The notes: a model not told the origin generated them from the sequence alone. A DNA stretch of 64,000 bases from Kurthia gibsonii (GCF_006539985.1 NZ_BJOB01000008.1:1-64000); one strand, 5' to 3'; positions 41,692-52,097 are shown, counted from the first letter of the stretch. Translations and numbers: made by a program.

Positions 41692-44397
41692 TTATTTTGC
41701 AAGTTTGTTACGTAATACCATTTGTAGGATACCACCGTTACGGTAGTAATCTACTTCAACTTCTGAATCGAAGCGAGCTAGAGCTTGGAATTCTTTCACA
41801 GTACCGTCAGCTGCAGTAGCAGTTACAGTTAACATATCTTTTGGTTTTACACCTTCAGCGATGTTTACTGAGAAGATTTCTTCACCAGTTAAGCCAAGTG
41901 TTTCAGCTGATTCGCCTGGAGCGAATTGAAGCGGAAGAACACCCATCATAACTAGGTTAGAACGGTGAATACGTTCATATGATTCAGCGATAACTGTTTT
42001 AACACCTAAAAGGTTTGTACCTTTAGCTGCCCAGTCACGTGAAGAACCCATACCGTAATCTTTACCAGCTAATACTACTAAGCCAGTGTTGTTTTCAGCA
42101 TATTTCATTGCTGCATCGTAAATGTACTCAACTTCACCTGTTGGCCAGTAAGTAGTGAAACCACCTTCTGTACCTGGAGCGATTTGGTTACGGATACGGA
42201 TGTTAGCGAATGTACCACGCATCATTACTTCGTGGTTACCACGACGAGAACCGTAAGAGTTGAAGTTACGAGGTTCTACACCATTTGCACGTAAGTATTG
42301 ACCTGCTGGTGTTTCTTTACCAATTGCACCTGCTGGTGAAATGTGGTCAGTTGTAATTGAGTCACCAAACTTAGCTAAAACGCGTAAGCCTTCAAGAGCA
42401 GAGATATCCTCTGGAGAAGCTGATAAGTTTTGGAAGAATGGTGGGTTTTGGATGTAAGTTGATTTCTCATCAAATGTGTAAAGAGTTGATGTAGAAGTTT
42501 CAATTGCATTCCAAGTTTCGTTTGCATTGAATACAGTTTCATATTCTTTTTGGAATAATTCACGTGTAACAACTTTAGATAATACATCGTTGATTTCATC
42601 AGTTGATGGCCAGATGTCATCGAAGAATACGTCGTTGCCATCTTTATCTTTACCGAATGAATCTTTACGAAGGTCAACATCTACAGTACCTGCTAATGCG
42701 TAAGCAACAACAAGTGGTGGTGATGCTAAGTAGTTCGCTTTTACAAGCGGGTGAACACGGCCTTCGAAGTTACGGTTACCAGAAAGTACAGAAGTTACGA
42801 ATAAATCGTTTGATTGGATTGCTTCTTCGATTTCTGGAAGTAAAGGACCTGAGTTACCGATACATGTTGTACAACCGTAACCTACAGTGTTGAAACCGAT
42901 TTGGTCAAGATATGATTGTAAACCTGAATCTTCTAAGTAACCAGTTACAACTTTTGAACCTGGTGCTAAAGAAGTTTTAACCCATTTAGGAACAGTTAAG
43001 CCTTTTTCAACCGCTTTTTTCGCAACAAGACCTGCAGCGATTAAAACGTATGGGTTAGATGTATTTGTACATGAAGTGATTGCAGCGATTCCTACAGCGC
43101 CTGCTGGAATTTCTACATCGCCTTCAGCAAATTTAGCTGTTGCTGTTTTAGAGAACTCATCTTCAGTTAAACCGAAGCCTTGTACGCCAGATGGAGCAAC
43201 TACTGCTTCACGGTAACGAGATTTCATTTCAGTTAATGGAATTAAATCTTGTGGACGTTTTGGACCAGCAAGGTTTGGTTCAATTTGTGCAAGATCGATT
43301 TCCACTACGTCAGTGTAATCTGGCTCTAAGTTTGCATCGAAGAACATATCGTTCGCTTTTAAGTAAGCTTCAACTACTGAAATGTGCTCTTCTTCACGGC
43401 CTGTTAAGCGCATGTAGTTAAGAGATTCTTCATCAATTGCGAAGAAACCACAAGTAGCACCGTATTCAGGAGCCATGTTTGAAATTGTAGCACGGTCAGC
43501 TAATGGAAGTGCTGGTACGCCAGGTCCGAAGAACTCAACGAATTTACCAACAACGCCTTTTTTACGTAACTCTTGCGTTACTTTAAGCGCTAAGTCTGTA
43601 GCTGTTGTACCCGATGGAAGTGTACCAGTAAGTTTTACACCGATAACTTCAGGAATTGGGAAGTAAGAAGGTTGTCCAAGCATACCTGCTTCTGCTTCGA
43701 TACCACCAACGCCCCACCCAAGTACGCCGATACCGTTGATCATTGTAGTATGAGAGTCAGTACCTACTACTGAATCTGGGAATGCTTCGAATGTACCGTC
43801 TTCGTTCTTGTTCACGTGTACAATTGGTGCTAAGTACTCTAAGTTAACTTGGTGTACGATACCTGTTGCTGGTGGTACAGCACGGAAGTTATCGTATGCA
43901 GTTTGAGCCCATTTTAGGAAGTTGTAACGTTCTGCGTTACGTTCGAATTCTAGTTCCATGTTCGCTTGTAATGCTTGCGCATTACCGTATTTGTCTACTT
44001 GTACTGAGTGGTCAATTACAAGGTCAACTGGGATTTCTGGGTTGATTTCGTTACCGTCGCCACCCATGTCGTTCATTGCTGTACGTAAAGAAGTTAAGTC
44101 AACTACTACTGGTACACCAGTGAAATCTTGTAATACTACGCGAGATGGTTTGAAAGGTACTTCAGCGTTTGCATCTGATCCTTTACCCCATTTTGCTAAG
44201 TTATCTACGTGATCTTCTTTGATTACGTATCCGTCATATTGACGTAAAACTGATTCTAATAAAATTCTGATTGAATAAGGAAGGCGTTTGATGTTTGCTA
44301 CGCCAGCTTCTTCAATTGCACCTAAACGGTAGAAGTTGTAAGTCTTGCCGTTTACCTCGAATGAAGAGCGACTGTTATGCAAGTTAGTGTTTGCCAT
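41692..44397 (-). CDS. acnA: aconitate hydratase A
   Basis: 901 residues, full length. Converts citrate to isocitrate in the citric acid cycle; the iron-free form can bind mRNA. The 4Fe-4S ligands are visible in [14 protein letters not shown] and [17 protein letters not shown]. Catalytic and substrate residues occur in [55 protein letters not shown] and [16 protein letters not shown]. Monocistronic with its own terminator. B. subtilis calls it citB, and thioesterase yneP follows there too. A weak box (GAGGGGGAA) precedes ATG 44397. Confidence 0.98.
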   Translation of the reverse strand: MANTNLHNSRSSFEVNGKTYNFYRLGAIEEAGVANIKRLPYSIRILLESVLRQYDGYVIKEDHVDNLAKWGKGSDANAEVPFKPSRVVLQDFTGVPVVVDLTSLRTAMNDMGGDGNEINPEIPVDLVIDHSVQVDKYGNAQALQANMELEFERNAERYNFLKWAQTAYDNFRAVPPATGIVHQVNLEYLAPIVHVNKNEDGTFEAFPDSVVGTDSHTTMINGIGVLGWGVGGIEAEAGMLGQPSYFPIPEVIGVKLTGTLPSGTTATDLALKVTQELRKKGVVGKFVEFFGPGVPALPLADRATISNMAPEYGATCGFFAIDEESLNYMRLTGREEEHISVVEAYLKANDMFFDANLEPDYTDVVEIDLAQIEPNLAGPKRPQDLIPLTEMKSRYREAVVAPSGVQGFGLTEDEFSKTATAKFAEGDVEIPAGAVGIAAITSCTNTSNPYVLIAAGLVAKKAVEKGLTVPKWVKTSLAPGSKVVTGYLEDSGLQSYLDQIGFNTVGYGCTTCIGNSGPLLPEIEEAIQSNDLFVTSVLSGNRNFEGRVHPLVKANYLASPPLVVAYALAGTVDVDLRKDSFGKDKDGNDVFFDDIWPSTDEINDVLSKVVTRELFQKEYETVFNANETWNAIETSTSTLYTFDEKSTYIQNPPFFQNLSASPEDISALEGLRVLAKFGDSITTDHISPAGAIGKETPAGQYLRANGVEPRNFNSYGSRRGNHEVMMRGTFANIRIRNQIAPGTEGGFTTYWPTGEVEYIYDAAMKYAENNTGLVVLAGKDYGMGSSRDWAAKGTNLLGVKTVIAESYERIHRSNLVMMGVLPLQFAPGESAETLGLTGEEIFSVNIAEGVKPKDMLTVTATAADGTVKEFQALARFDSEVEVDYYRNGGILQMVLRNKLAK

Positions 44398-44540
44398 TTG
44401 TTCGGTTCCCCCTCTAATTTAACTAATATAAAAAGGCTTTTCATGAGCCACTTTTCTCCAACACCAATGATATAAGATGCCTGCACATAAGTAAATAACA
44501 TTAAAATTATACTTTATGATAAGCAAAAGTTATGACCTTG

Positions 44541-44933
44541 TTATTCAATAAAGCGCATTCGTTCCTCTTTTGTTAGGATTCGACATTTTTTGCTTACTGG
44601 TGATAATTTTTGTCTATTTTGTGCAACAAGTTGATAAAGTGTATTGCGGACACTTTTCGGTATAAATTGCCCTATTTTCGCCAAAGAATAAGGAAAAGAA
44701 AGTGTTGACGCTACTTTAATCACAGCATCTGATTGTGTAAAAATGCGTTGATTGTCTAAAACAACCACTGAATTTAAATCTTTTGTCAGCGCTTCTGGCA
44801 AATGTTTTTTAGCGAAATCGCTTTGCAAGGAAGCAAAATAAAAGGTAGGTAGTTTTTCATGTTCTAAAACGAGCTGTACCGACCACTGACAAAAACCACA
44901 GGTTCCGTCGTAAAAAAGAATGGGTTGATTCAT
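44541..44933 (-). CDS. DCC/DUF393-family thiol-disulfide protein
   Basis: 130 residues. ILFYDGTCGFCQWSVQLVLE carries the DxxCxxC motif (YDGTCGFC) that defines the DCC family, a thioredoxin-like fold predicted to act as an oxidoreductase. Then FYFASLQSDFAKKHLPE and VVVLDNQRIFTQSDAVIKVA complete the family pattern. Cellular role unknown; B. subtilis YuxK is a relative. It is encoded just upstream of aconitase, separated by 140 nt, with its own AAGAGG-like ribosome site. Confidence 0.88.
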   Translation of the reverse strand: MNQPILFYDGTCGFCQWSVQLVLEHEKLPTFYFASLQSDFAKKHLPEALTKDLNSVVVLDNQRIFTQSDAVIKVASTLSFPYSLAKIGQFIPKSVRNTLYQLVAQNRQKLSPVSKKCRILTKEERMRFIE

Positions 44934-45074
44934 TATATCAAAGCCTCTTTTCTGGTTGGAGACAGATTTGCCTCACTATTCTTATTATGGAATTCTTTAT
45001 ATGCTGTTGTCAATTTTTATCCATATAAAAAAGAAACCTCATCGCTGAGATTTCATTTTCTTCTATTTTAAGTA

Positions 45075-45614
45075 TTATGAGCGCAAGAACGTCTCGCTCG
45101 ATATGTTTGCTGTTGAATGATTTACGCATGTAGCAATCGTATGCAATGTAATCTTTTCAAAAGCTGTTAAACTCTCTTCTAAAGCTGTCGCTGTAAATGG
45201 AATCAGTTGTCCTTGTATATAAACTTGAATTAATGCACGTGGTGTTTCAAATAAAATCGTATCTCTATGAACATGAATGATTTTAAACCCATAGTGATGC
45301 ATGCCATCGCCATCAACTAAAATGCTACGACGAAAATCTTCTTTCTCTTCTTGGTCATCTGCTACGATTTTTTCCACCATATAATTCGGTTCTGTTTCAC
45401 TACCACCATTACGTAAAAACCAAATTTCTGCATTAATAATATTATCACCTAGCATGTATTGGCGGTTAATATAATCTAAAAAGTCAGCTAATTTAACGTT
45501 CGGAGCTAAATTTTTCATGCGATAACCATTTCCAAGCTCAAGTATGTTATCTGCTTCATTTAATAATAACTTATCCGCATTATAGCGTGTTTTGCCAAAA
45601 GTAATTTTCAACAT
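45075..45614 (-). CDS. hypothetical protein
   Basis: 179 residues, unassigned. The centre (YRMKNLAPNVKLADFLDYIN, then INAEIWFLRNGGSETEPNYM) and end (YIQGQLIPFTATALEESLTA) look like a mixed alpha/beta soluble protein. GGAGGATGTAATAGAAG before the ATG is a strong ribosome site though distant. A weak GAAACCTCA/TGAGATTTC hairpin at about 45030-45055 may end the transcript. No domain is recognised. Confidence 0.75.
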   Translation of the reverse strand: MLKITFGKTRYNADKLLLNEADNILELGNGYRMKNLAPNVKLADFLDYINRQYMLGDNIINAEIWFLRNGGSETEPNYMVEKIVADDQEEKEDFRRSILVDGDGMHHYGFKIIHVHRDTILFETPRALIQVYIQGQLIPFTATALEESLTAFEKITLHTIATCVNHSTANISSETFLRS

Positions 45615-45683
45615 CTTCTATTACATCCTCCATTAACTTACGAATCACACTATATTATACACCGTTTGGAAATTAAAAGTGGC

Positions 45684-46319
45684 TTATTTTTTTAAAACTT
45701 CTTCCATATAATCATGCAATTTCGTCAAATCTGTTAGATGTGCATTACATACTTCACTATCTTTACAGATTAAGTGACTAATCGTTTTATAATAGTCAGG
45801 GTTTTTCGGATCGCGTGCGTGCGTCTTCGCTGTGAAATAGACCACCTCATTCGTACATCCACAAAACGCACAAATATTCTTTTGATGCTTATCGATAAAA
45901 TGTCCTGCAATCGCACATAATTCACCCGCTATTTCTGCCACAATAACTTTTTGATGTGAACGTACATCATCAAAACCTAAATAACTACGCTTTGTATTCG
46001 CAGCTAGTTCTTCTGGCACTTTTAACTTCTTATACTTTGGTAATAATTTTTTTAGTTCAGCAAGTGTCACAACCGGAAAATCAAGTTCACACGCTTTGAT
46101 TTGTTCGAGGTACATCTCTTTATTTTCATAACGTGTAAAATCAATTAGTTGGCGCTGTTCTTCTGTTAATTGTATAAATTGTGCTTCAATTTTAAAGTGA
46201 GCTTCTTCCGTCAATGCACGCATTACACTTTTCGGTAAATGTTTTTGCTGACCGTCTATAATCTGTTTCATCTGTTTTTCAATGAAGATCACTTGATCAT
46301 GTCGAATAAATGGTTCCAT
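45684..46319 (-). CDS. FusB/FusC-type EF-G-binding protein
   Basis: 211 residues from ATG 46319 (GAGGGAG, 5 nt); the frame is open 23 codons further. FusB-family proteins bind elongation factor G and rescue it from fusidic acid stalling. The N-terminal four-helix part begins MEPFIRHDQVIFIEKQMKQI. The C-terminal zinc domain supplies four cysteines: ICAFCGCTNEV, then HLICKDSEVCNAHLTD, as in FusB/FusC (CxxC, C-x5-C). Chromosomal homologues in Bacillales may serve normal translation; resistance is only a possibility. It follows a Mor-like regulator gene after 65 nt. Confidence 0.8.
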   Translation of the reverse strand: MEPFIRHDQVIFIEKQMKQIIDGQQKHLPKSVMRALTEEAHFKIEAQFIQLTEEQRQLIDFTRYENKEMYLEQIKACELDFPVVTLAELKKLLPKYKKLKVPEELAANTKRSYLGFDDVRSHQKVIVAEIAGELCAIAGHFIDKHQKNICAFCGCTNEVVYFTAKTHARDPKNPDYYKTISHLICKDSEVCNAHLTDLTKLHDYMEEVLKK

Positions 46320-46384
46320 TTTGACTCCCTCATTTCTATAGTCAAAGTATAAAACGTAACCAACGTAATGACGAGTGGGTAAAA

Positions 46385-46663
46385 TCATTTGAATGATTTT
46401 TTCCCTTTTTGATAAATAATTTTTCGAATTGTTTCAACCGATAGATAGTACTGTTGCGCCAATTGTTCCTTTGTAGCACCTTGCGCATACGCTTTACAAA
46501 TGGCTTCATTTCGCTCATATAACGCTTTTCGGCTACCACTCTTTTCTCCCCAGCGCTTTGGCTCATCTTTTCTCGGAATATAGAGTGTTTGCCCTTGTAC
46601 ATATTGTTGAATTTCTTTTATTAATTTCTCTGGTAAAATTTCTTTTGCGTTTTGATAACTCAT
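46385..46663 (-). CDS. CD3324-family Mor-like DNA-binding protein
   Basis: 92 residues; AAGGAGCAAAAAGC precedes ATG 46663. NAKEILPEKLIKEIQQYVQG, IPRKDEPKRWGEKSGSRKAL, then GATKEQLAQQYYLSVETIRK, a C-terminal helix-turn-helix. This pattern matches small Firmicutes proteins (CD3324 family) related to the Mor transcription activator of phage Mu. Targets unknown. It stands directly upstream of the EF-G-binding gene and may be co-transcribed. Confidence 0.8.
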   Translation of the reverse strand: MSYQNAKEILPEKLIKEIQQYVQGQTLYIPRKDEPKRWGEKSGSRKALYERNEAICKAYAQGATKEQLAQQYYLSVETIRKIIYQKGKKSFK

Positions 46664-46736
46664 GCTTTTTGCTCCTTATATTGTCATCTCTAAGGGCAAA
46701 ACCATTCATTAAAAACACAAAGCTTGCGATGTGGAA

Positions 46737-46814
46737 TTATTCACCCCATGCAAAGAATCGCACTTTTAAGAAAGGCTTTGCATGAGTTTTTGAAATAACC
46801 GATGAAGAAATCAT
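46737..46814 (-). CDS. 25-aa small open reading frame with perfect ribosome site
   Basis: ATG 46814 lies 8 nt after AAGGAGGTG, the strongest ribosome site of this area. The product MISSSVISKTHAKPFLKVRF then FAWGE is short, basic and Ser/Phe-rich. It ends 74 nt before the Mor-like gene. It may be a leader peptide or a decayed gene start. No family is recognised. Confidence 0.35.
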   Translation of the reverse strand: MISSSVISKTHAKPFLKVRFFAWGE

Positions 46815-46858
46815 CTAACAAGCACCTCCTTTTCGTCTTTATTATCGTAACGCAAAAA

Positions 46859-46893
46859 GAAAAATCCCTCCATTATAAATAGAGAGATTTTTT
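46859..46893. terminator. terminator after lutC
   Basis: AAAATCCCTC and GAGAGATTTT around an 11-nt loop, one or two mismatches; T run on the minus strand. Confidence 0.65.
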
Positions 46894-46898
46894 AATTT

Positions 46899-47618
46899 TT
46901 ACTGATCTGATACGACAATGTACGTTGCGTAAATCGGACCATGTACACCTACGACTAAGTCCATTTCGATATCAGCTGAGTTACTTGGACCTGATACGAA
47001 ATCAACAGCTGCAGGTAATGTTTTGCCCGCTTCCACGAATTCACGTTCCATTTCCTTTACAGCTTGTGTAATACGAGGACGAAGTGTACTCTTTTTAACA
47101 ATCGCAATAAAAGCGTTCGGTAATAACCCAACTGCCTTTCCTTGTCCTTCTGCTGAATATAAAACAACCGTTCCTGATTCGGCAAGTGCATATTCAGCGA
47201 ACACAATCCCAATATTCGAATCGTTTGTGCGTTCGAAGTTTTCTGTACGGCTAAGATTTGAATCCCAGACGTGAACACGCAATCCTTCGTCCGCCCACTC
47301 ATTTTCGTATAACTCATCTAAACCAAGTGCTCGGAAGCGTTCATCATTCCATAGAGCAACGGATTCGCCACCATGTTGTTTAACCGCTTCATCCACTGCT
47401 TTCTTCACATCACCTGATGACACTTCTACAACATTTGTATTATTTAAACGACCACATTGTTCCACAAATGCCGACATCAGCTCATCAATTGATAAATGCG
47501 ACAGCTTTTTTTCTTCTGGCTTATGTTGCCAGTTACGCACAGGCTTTTGTGTAGGCGAAAAAGGTCGGTTTAAGGATGTAGCAATCTTTTCTAAAAATTT
47601 CTCACGATTTTGAATCAT
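46899..47618 (-). CDS. lutC: lactate utilization protein C
   Basis: 239 residues of the LUD family. LutC is one of three subunits of the LutABC complex that oxidises L-lactate to pyruvate. It shows IGIVFAEYALAESGTVVLYS, KSTLRPRITQAVKE and a C-terminal VDFVSGPSNSADIEMDLVVG, the conserved LUD end. Its ATG directly follows the lutB stop, so it is translationally coupled. A terminator ends the operon. Confidence 0.95.
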   Translation of the reverse strand: MIQNREKFLEKIATSLNRPFSPTQKPVRNWQHKPEEKKLSHLSIDELMSAFVEQCGRLNNTNVVEVSSGDVKKAVDEAVKQHGGESVALWNDERFRALGLDELYENEWADEGLRVHVWDSNLSRTENFERTNDSNIGIVFAEYALAESGTVVLYSAEGQGKAVGLLPNAFIAIVKKSTLRPRITQAVKEMEREFVEAGKTLPAAVDFVSGPSNSADIEMDLVVGVHGPIYATYIVVSDQ

Positions 47619-49052
47619 TTATTTTCCGCCTTTCTTTTCACGCTTATCAAACCAATCACGTAACTTTTCACGTTCCACAATAGGGAAATCCCGAATATCC
47701 GTCCAATCTTTCAGTGGACCGACACCTTTTGAAATCATTTGATCTTTTGATAATGGTTTCATCACTGCTGCTGCGATTTTCGTACCTACATTAAATAATG
47801 TGCTGTTTGAAGCACCCACACTAAAGCCTTTCATCATAAGACCTTCTGAAACAGGGGCGCGTCCTTCTTTTTCGACGATGACTTGACGATGTTTTAGTAA
47901 TAATTCATGTAGTGGGATTTTCACAGGACAAGCATCTGTACATGCACCGCATAGAGATGAGGCATATGGTAATTCTTTAAAGTCATCATATCCCGCAAGA
48001 AGTGGCGTTAACACTGCTCCAATTGGACCTGAATAAATCGAGTTATACGAGTGACCTCCAATATGACGATACACAGGACAAACATTGACACAAGCTGCAC
48101 AGCGAATACATTGTAAAACCGACTTGAATTCGCCAGCTAAAATATCTGAACGCCCATTATCTAAAATGACTAAATGGAATTCTTCTGGACCGTCAACATC
48201 CTCTGCACGTTTTGGACCTGTAATAACATTCACATAGGATGTTAATTTTTGCCCTACTGCGCTACGTGTCAGCATATTAACGAGTACTTCCATCTCCTCT
48301 AAACTCGGTACAATACGCTCCATACCCATCACAGCAATTTGCGTTTTTGGAATGGTTGTCACAAGTCCCGCATTCCCTTCATTTGTAACGAGTGAGATAG
48401 AACCAGAATCAGCAATCGCAAAGTTACAGCCTGTAATACCGACTTCTGCTTGCATATAATCATCACGTAAAATCGTACGTACAAATCGCGCTAAATCTTT
48501 GGCATCAGCTGAACCGTCTTCTGGATAACCGAGCTTTTTAACGAATACTTCTTTAATTTGGAAACGATTTTTATGAACAGATGGCGCGACAATATGAGAT
48601 GGCTTGTCGTGATCGTCTAATTGTAAGATATATTCCCCTAAATCTGTTTCGAGTACGGTACATCCGATTTCTTCTAACGCTTCATTTAAGCTAATCTCTT
48701 CTGTTACCATCGACTTTGATTTTAAAACGCGTGTTGCTTGTTGTTTTTGAACAACCGATTGGATGTAAGCATTCGCTTCTTCTGGTGTTTGCGCAAAGAA
48801 GACATGACCTCCTGCTTTTTCAACATTTTCAGAGAGTTCATATAAGTAGTAGTCGAGATTGTCGAGAACGTGTTGACGTATTTCTTCGCCATGTTTACGC
48901 CACTCTTCCCAGTCGCCTAGCTCGTCTACTGCTTTTAAACGTCCACCATGTAGACGGTTTTGTGCCGATGTAACTGCACCGCGCATGAAGTCACGTTCTA
49001 AATTTGTATTCACATTATCTTTGAATGCGTTATCATTATATTTAATTGCCAT
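47619..49052 (-). CDS. lutB: lactate utilization iron-sulfur protein B
   Basis: 477 residues. LUD domain at about 70-300 ([40 protein letters not shown]). Two 4Fe-4S motifs follow: [20 protein letters not shown] and [20 protein letters not shown]. The C-terminal DUF3390-like tail is present. It passes electrons from lactate oxidation in the LutABC complex. lutA is 12 nt upstream. The B. subtilis operon is repressed by LutR/SinR; no lutR homologue lies nearby. Confidence 0.97.
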   Translation of the reverse strand: MAIKYNDNAFKDNVNTNLERDFMRGAVTSAQNRLHGGRLKAVDELGDWEEWRKHGEEIRQHVLDNLDYYLYELSENVEKAGGHVFFAQTPEEANAYIQSVVQKQQATRVLKSKSMVTEEISLNEALEEIGCTVLETDLGEYILQLDDHDKPSHIVAPSVHKNRFQIKEVFVKKLGYPEDGSADAKDLARFVRTILRDDYMQAEVGITGCNFAIADSGSISLVTNEGNAGLVTTIPKTQIAVMGMERIVPSLEEMEVLVNMLTRSAVGQKLTSYVNVITGPKRAEDVDGPEEFHLVILDNGRSDILAGEFKSVLQCIRCAACVNVCPVYRHIGGHSYNSIYSGPIGAVLTPLLAGYDDFKELPYASSLCGACTDACPVKIPLHELLLKHRQVIVEKEGRAPVSEGLMMKGFSVGASNSTLFNVGTKIAAAVMKPLSKDQMISKGVGPLKDWTDIRDFPIVEREKLRDWFDKREKKGGK

Positions 49053-49064
49053 GAAAATCCCCCC

Positions 49065-49784
49065 TTATGCTTGTTGATTTAAGATTTCAGCAATGTGAAT
49101 CGTCTTAATTTTTTCGCCGCGGCGATGCATACGTCCGCCAATATTCATTAAACAACCGCCATCTGCGCCAACTAAATATTCTGCTTCTGTTTCAATCGCT
49201 GAGTCGACTTTTTCATCTACCATTTGCTCTGAAATATTCCCCATTTTCACTGAGAATGTTCCGCCAAATCCACAGCAATTATAGCTATATGGTAGTGGAA
49301 TGAATTCTAACCCCTTCACATTATTTAATAATGTAAACGGTGCATCTTTCACACCAAGTAAACGTGTCATATGACATGATGGATGGTATGTGATTTTATG
49401 GTTGAATGTTGCGCCAACGTCTTCTACTTTTAAAACATTCACAATAAAATCGGTTAATTCATATGTTTTATCTGCTACAATTTGTGCTTTTTCAGCATAA
49501 GCTGGATCGTCTTTAAAAACATGTGGATATTCTTTAAACATCGTAGCACATGAACCAGATGGTGTAACAATCACTTCTGCATCTAAAAATGTATCAATCA
49601 TTTTACGCATCGGTTCTTTTGCTTTTTCAACATAACCTGAGTTATAAGCCGGTTGACCGCAACACACTTGCGAACGCGGAAACTCAATCTCACACCCGAG
49701 TCTTTCTAATAATTCGACAGTTGCCTTCCCTACATTGGTTTGAAATGTATCGACAAGACATGTCGCGAACAATGATACTTTCAT
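49065..49784 (-). CDS. lutA: lactate utilization protein A
   Basis: 239 residues with two CCG domains as in heterodisulfide-reductase-type subunits: [18 protein letters not shown] and [20 protein letters not shown]. LutA is the first gene of lut[23 protein letters not shown] near the start carries a further conserved cysteine. GGGGGAT precedes ATG 49784. The 175-bp upstream region (49785-49960) is A/T-rich and holds the promoter; a GTTTCAACCTTTTAAAG stretch shows no clear operator. Confidence 0.97.
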   Translation of the reverse strand: MKVSLFATCLVDTFQTNVGKATVELLERLGCEIEFPRSQVCCGQPAYNSGYVEKAKEPMRKMIDTFLDAEVIVTPSGSCATMFKEYPHVFKDDPAYAEKAQIVADKTYELTDFIVNVLKVEDVGATFNHKITYHPSCHMTRLLGVKDAPFTLLNNVKGLEFIPLPYSYNCCGFGGTFSVKMGNISEQMVDEKVDSAIETEAEYLVGADGGCLMNIGGRMHRRGEKIKTIHIAEILNQQA

Positions 49785-49925
49785 TGGTCATCCCCCTCAA
49801 TTGAATCCAAAGAAATTAGAAAATTTAAAAACTTATTTTATTTATTATACTACCCTTCTAGACGGAATAATCACTATAACTAAATGGAATAAAGATTATA
49901 TGTTTCAACCTTTTAAAGAATAAAG

Positions 49926-49955
49926 AAAAAGGCATCACTTTATAAAGTGATGCCT
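49926..49955. terminator. terminator after the MFS efflux gene
   Basis: Perfect arms AGGCATCACTT and AAGTGATGCCT, 4-nt loop; T5 on the minus strand. Confidence 0.85.
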
Positions 49956-49960
49956 CCTGC

Positions 49961-51133
49961 TTATGACAATGCTTTTTTCTGTTTCCAAAATAGTGCCAGG
50001 ATAAAACTAATTAATAGTAGAATCGTTGCAAAATAATATGGATAGTTCATATTTTGATCGAATAGCATACCACCAATAATCGGACCCATCACATTCGCTA
50101 ATGATGTGAACATCGAGTTCATGCCACCAACAAAACCTTGTTCATCTCCTGCAATCTTTGATAAATACGTCGTTAATGCTGGACGAATTAAATCAAAACC
50201 AACAAATACAAGGAAGCAGACGATCATAACTGTCCAATAATTCGGTGCTAGTGCAATCGCTAAAACGAACACGACCGAATAGATTAAACTAAGACGAATG
50301 ACATTAATTTCCCCTAGTTGCTTCACCATACGATCAAAAATCAATAACTGGAAGATTGCCCCTAAAATTCCACCACCCATAATCGCAATCGCGACATCTT
50401 TTGGTGTGAAATTAAATTTATGGTCAACGAACAGGCTGAAGAATGATTCAACGGCCGCTAAACCAAATGACGATGTAAAAATCAAGACAAATGGTAACAA
50501 GTAGAGCGGTGTCAATAGACGACCAAGTCCTGCCTTCTTCTTCGGTGTCGTATGCTCTCCAGCATCTGCGATGGCTGCTTTCTTTTCAGGCTCTTTTAAT
50601 AAAATTTGTGATAAAATCGCCGCGACTGTGCCGAGTATGGCTGCCGCAAAGAAAGGCACGCGTGTACCGATTTCCGCTAAGAACCCTCCTATCCCAGGTC
50701 CAATAATAAATCCTAAATTAATAGCTGCCGACATAAAACCAAGTGCTTTAGGTCGTTCTTCATTTGATGTAATATCAGCAATAAAAGCTGTTACAGCAGG
50801 CATGATGAATGCACCACTGACGCCGCCTAAAATACGCGAAATAAATAGAACTTCCACACTTTTTCCTAATCCAAATAATAATTCAGAAAAGGCAAAAATG
50901 AAAAGTCCAAGGACAATCATAATTTTTCTACCAAATCGGTCCGTTGCTTTCCCCGCAAAAGGTGACACGATTAACTGCGATAAAGCAAACGCGGCGGTTA
51001 AATAACCGACCGTTGTTCCACTAATACCAAACTCATTCATAATCGTTGGCAAAATCGGAATAACCAAACCGATGCCTAAGAAAGCAATGAACAGATTTCC
51101 AAGTAAAATAAATAATGTTAACTTATTTTTCAT
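49961..51133 (-). CDS. Bmr/NorA-type MFS multidrug efflux transporter
   Basis: 390 residues, twelve membrane helices. The loop 2-3 signature is GKATDRFGRKIMIVLG. GGVSGAFIMPAVTAFIADIT and GFIIGPGIGGFLAE carry the drug/H+ antiporter motif C (G-x8-G-x3-GP-x2-GG), as in Bmr, Blt and NorA. A MerR-family gene lies just upstream and the promoter between them has the stretched 19-bp spacer of MerR activation. The system therefore resembles bmr/bmrR or blt/bltR. Likely exports lipophilic cations; the exact substrates cannot be read from sequence. Confidence 0.92.
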   Translation of the reverse strand: MKNKLTLFILLGNLFIAFLGIGLVIPILPTIMNEFGISGTTVGYLTAAFALSQLIVSPFAGKATDRFGRKIMIVLGLFIFAFSELLFGLGKSVEVLFISRILGGVSGAFIMPAVTAFIADITSNEERPKALGFMSAAINLGFIIGPGIGGFLAEIGTRVPFFAAAILGTVAAILSQILLKEPEKKAAIADAGEHTTPKKKAGLGRLLTPLYLLPFVLIFTSSFGLAAVESFFSLFVDHKFNFTPKDVAIAIMGGGILGAIFQLLIFDRMVKQLGEINVIRLSLIYSVVFVLAIALAPNYWTVMIVCFLVFVGFDLIRPALTTYLSKIAGDEQGFVGGMNSMFTSLANVMGPIIGGMLFDQNMNYPYYFATILLLISFILALFWKQKKALS

Positions 51134-51170
51134 GTTAAATAACCTCGATTCTGTTCAATTTCTACTACTA

Positions 51171-51201
51171 AACTTAAACCTTACAGTAACTATAATGTCA
51201 A
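51171..51201 (-). promoter_or_regulatory. MerR-type promoter of the efflux gene
   Basis: On the minus strand TTGACA (51196-51201) and TAAGTT (51171-51176) are 19 bp apart. The spacer contains the near-perfect dyad TTATAG-TTA-CTGTAA. An over-long 19-bp spacer with a central dyad is the hallmark of promoters switched on by MerR/BmrR proteins through DNA untwisting. Confidence 0.75.
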
Positions 51202-51205
51202 GCGA

Positions 51206-52042
51206 TTAATCTAGCAGTCGCACTTTTAACTCTACTAAAATTTTTTCTTCTACATTTGTTGAAAAACTCATCGGCATTATAGATTCCCAAACGACCTCTT
51301 CTACGTGCAAGTCATTTATTTGAATATATTGCCATAATTTTTCATACATTTGAATATATTGTGCCGACGTATAAATAAAGGCAATTTCAATATATTTGCC
51401 TTCTGGCATCGTCACAATATTCATCGCCTCATTTTGCACATGGAATAATTTTGATGTCAAAATCGGAATGAAAATTTGGGTGTATTGAATATCTTCTATT
51501 TGTTTGTATCGTTTGAGTGGATAATAACTACCATAACGAATGGTCTGTACGCTTCCCTCATTTTCAATTGTCTCTGTTAACTTACGCATTTCATCATTTG
51601 AGACATGTTCGGGCGTTGCATTTGGTGCTGTTAAACAAAGAAGGCGAGCGGATTCTTCGTGCTTTGTAAACACTTCATTTAAAACGGGAATCGCAAGTTG
51701 TTCTTCCATTTGTTTACGCGTTTTTCGAAGTGTGTATTGTGTTTCTTGTAGCTGCGCTAATTTATTAGCTAATGTTTCTTCTTGTTTATTTAAGTAATCA
51801 ATCATCTCTTCTATTGAGAAATGCTGAATTTCTTTAATTTTCTCAAGAGGTGTACCGACGAAACGCAAGCTTTTAATCAAATCGATTAAATATAGTTGTG
51901 ATTCCGCATAGTAGCGGTAATTTGTGGCTGGATCTGTATAAATGGGCTTAAATAAATCAATTTGATCGTAATATCGTAATGTTTGGCTTGGTAAATTCGT
52001 TAGTTTCGCCATTTGTCCAATCGTATAATGCCTATTATCCAT
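51206..52042 (-). CDS. MerR-family activator, BmrR/BltR type
   Basis: 278 residues. Winged helix-turn-helix with MerR signature: YTIGQMAKLTNLPSQTLRYY, DQIDLFKPIYTDPATNYRYY. A dimerising coiled coil at about 80-120 (KQEETLANKLAQLQETQYTL) and a C-terminal GyrI-like effector domain follow (TIRYGSYYPLKR, GKYIEIAFIYTSAQYI), as in BmrR, which binds drugs. It lies upstream of the MFS gene, same strand, with the MerR promoter between. Binding of a drug would activate its efflux pump. No strong ribosome site is visible except AGGAAA. Confidence 0.9.
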   Translation of the reverse strand: MDNRHYTIGQMAKLTNLPSQTLRYYDQIDLFKPIYTDPATNYRYYAESQLYLIDLIKSLRFVGTPLEKIKEIQHFSIEEMIDYLNKQEETLANKLAQLQETQYTLRKTRKQMEEQLAIPVLNEVFTKHEESARLLCLTAPNATPEHVSNDEMRKLTETIENEGSVQTIRYGSYYPLKRYKQIEDIQYTQIFIPILTSKLFHVQNEAMNIVTMPEGKYIEIAFIYTSAQYIQMYEKLWQYIQINDLHVEEVVWESIMPMSFSTNVEEKILVELKVRLLD

Positions 52043-52097
52043 GTTTTTTCCTCATTTCCATGCAGTCTAACCCTACTTTTTTCAAAGCAAGAAAGAA

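Noticed and set aside
50571-51005. 144-codon plus-strand frame inside the Bmr-type gene
   Set aside because: Shadow of the transporter; no start signal or recognisable domain.
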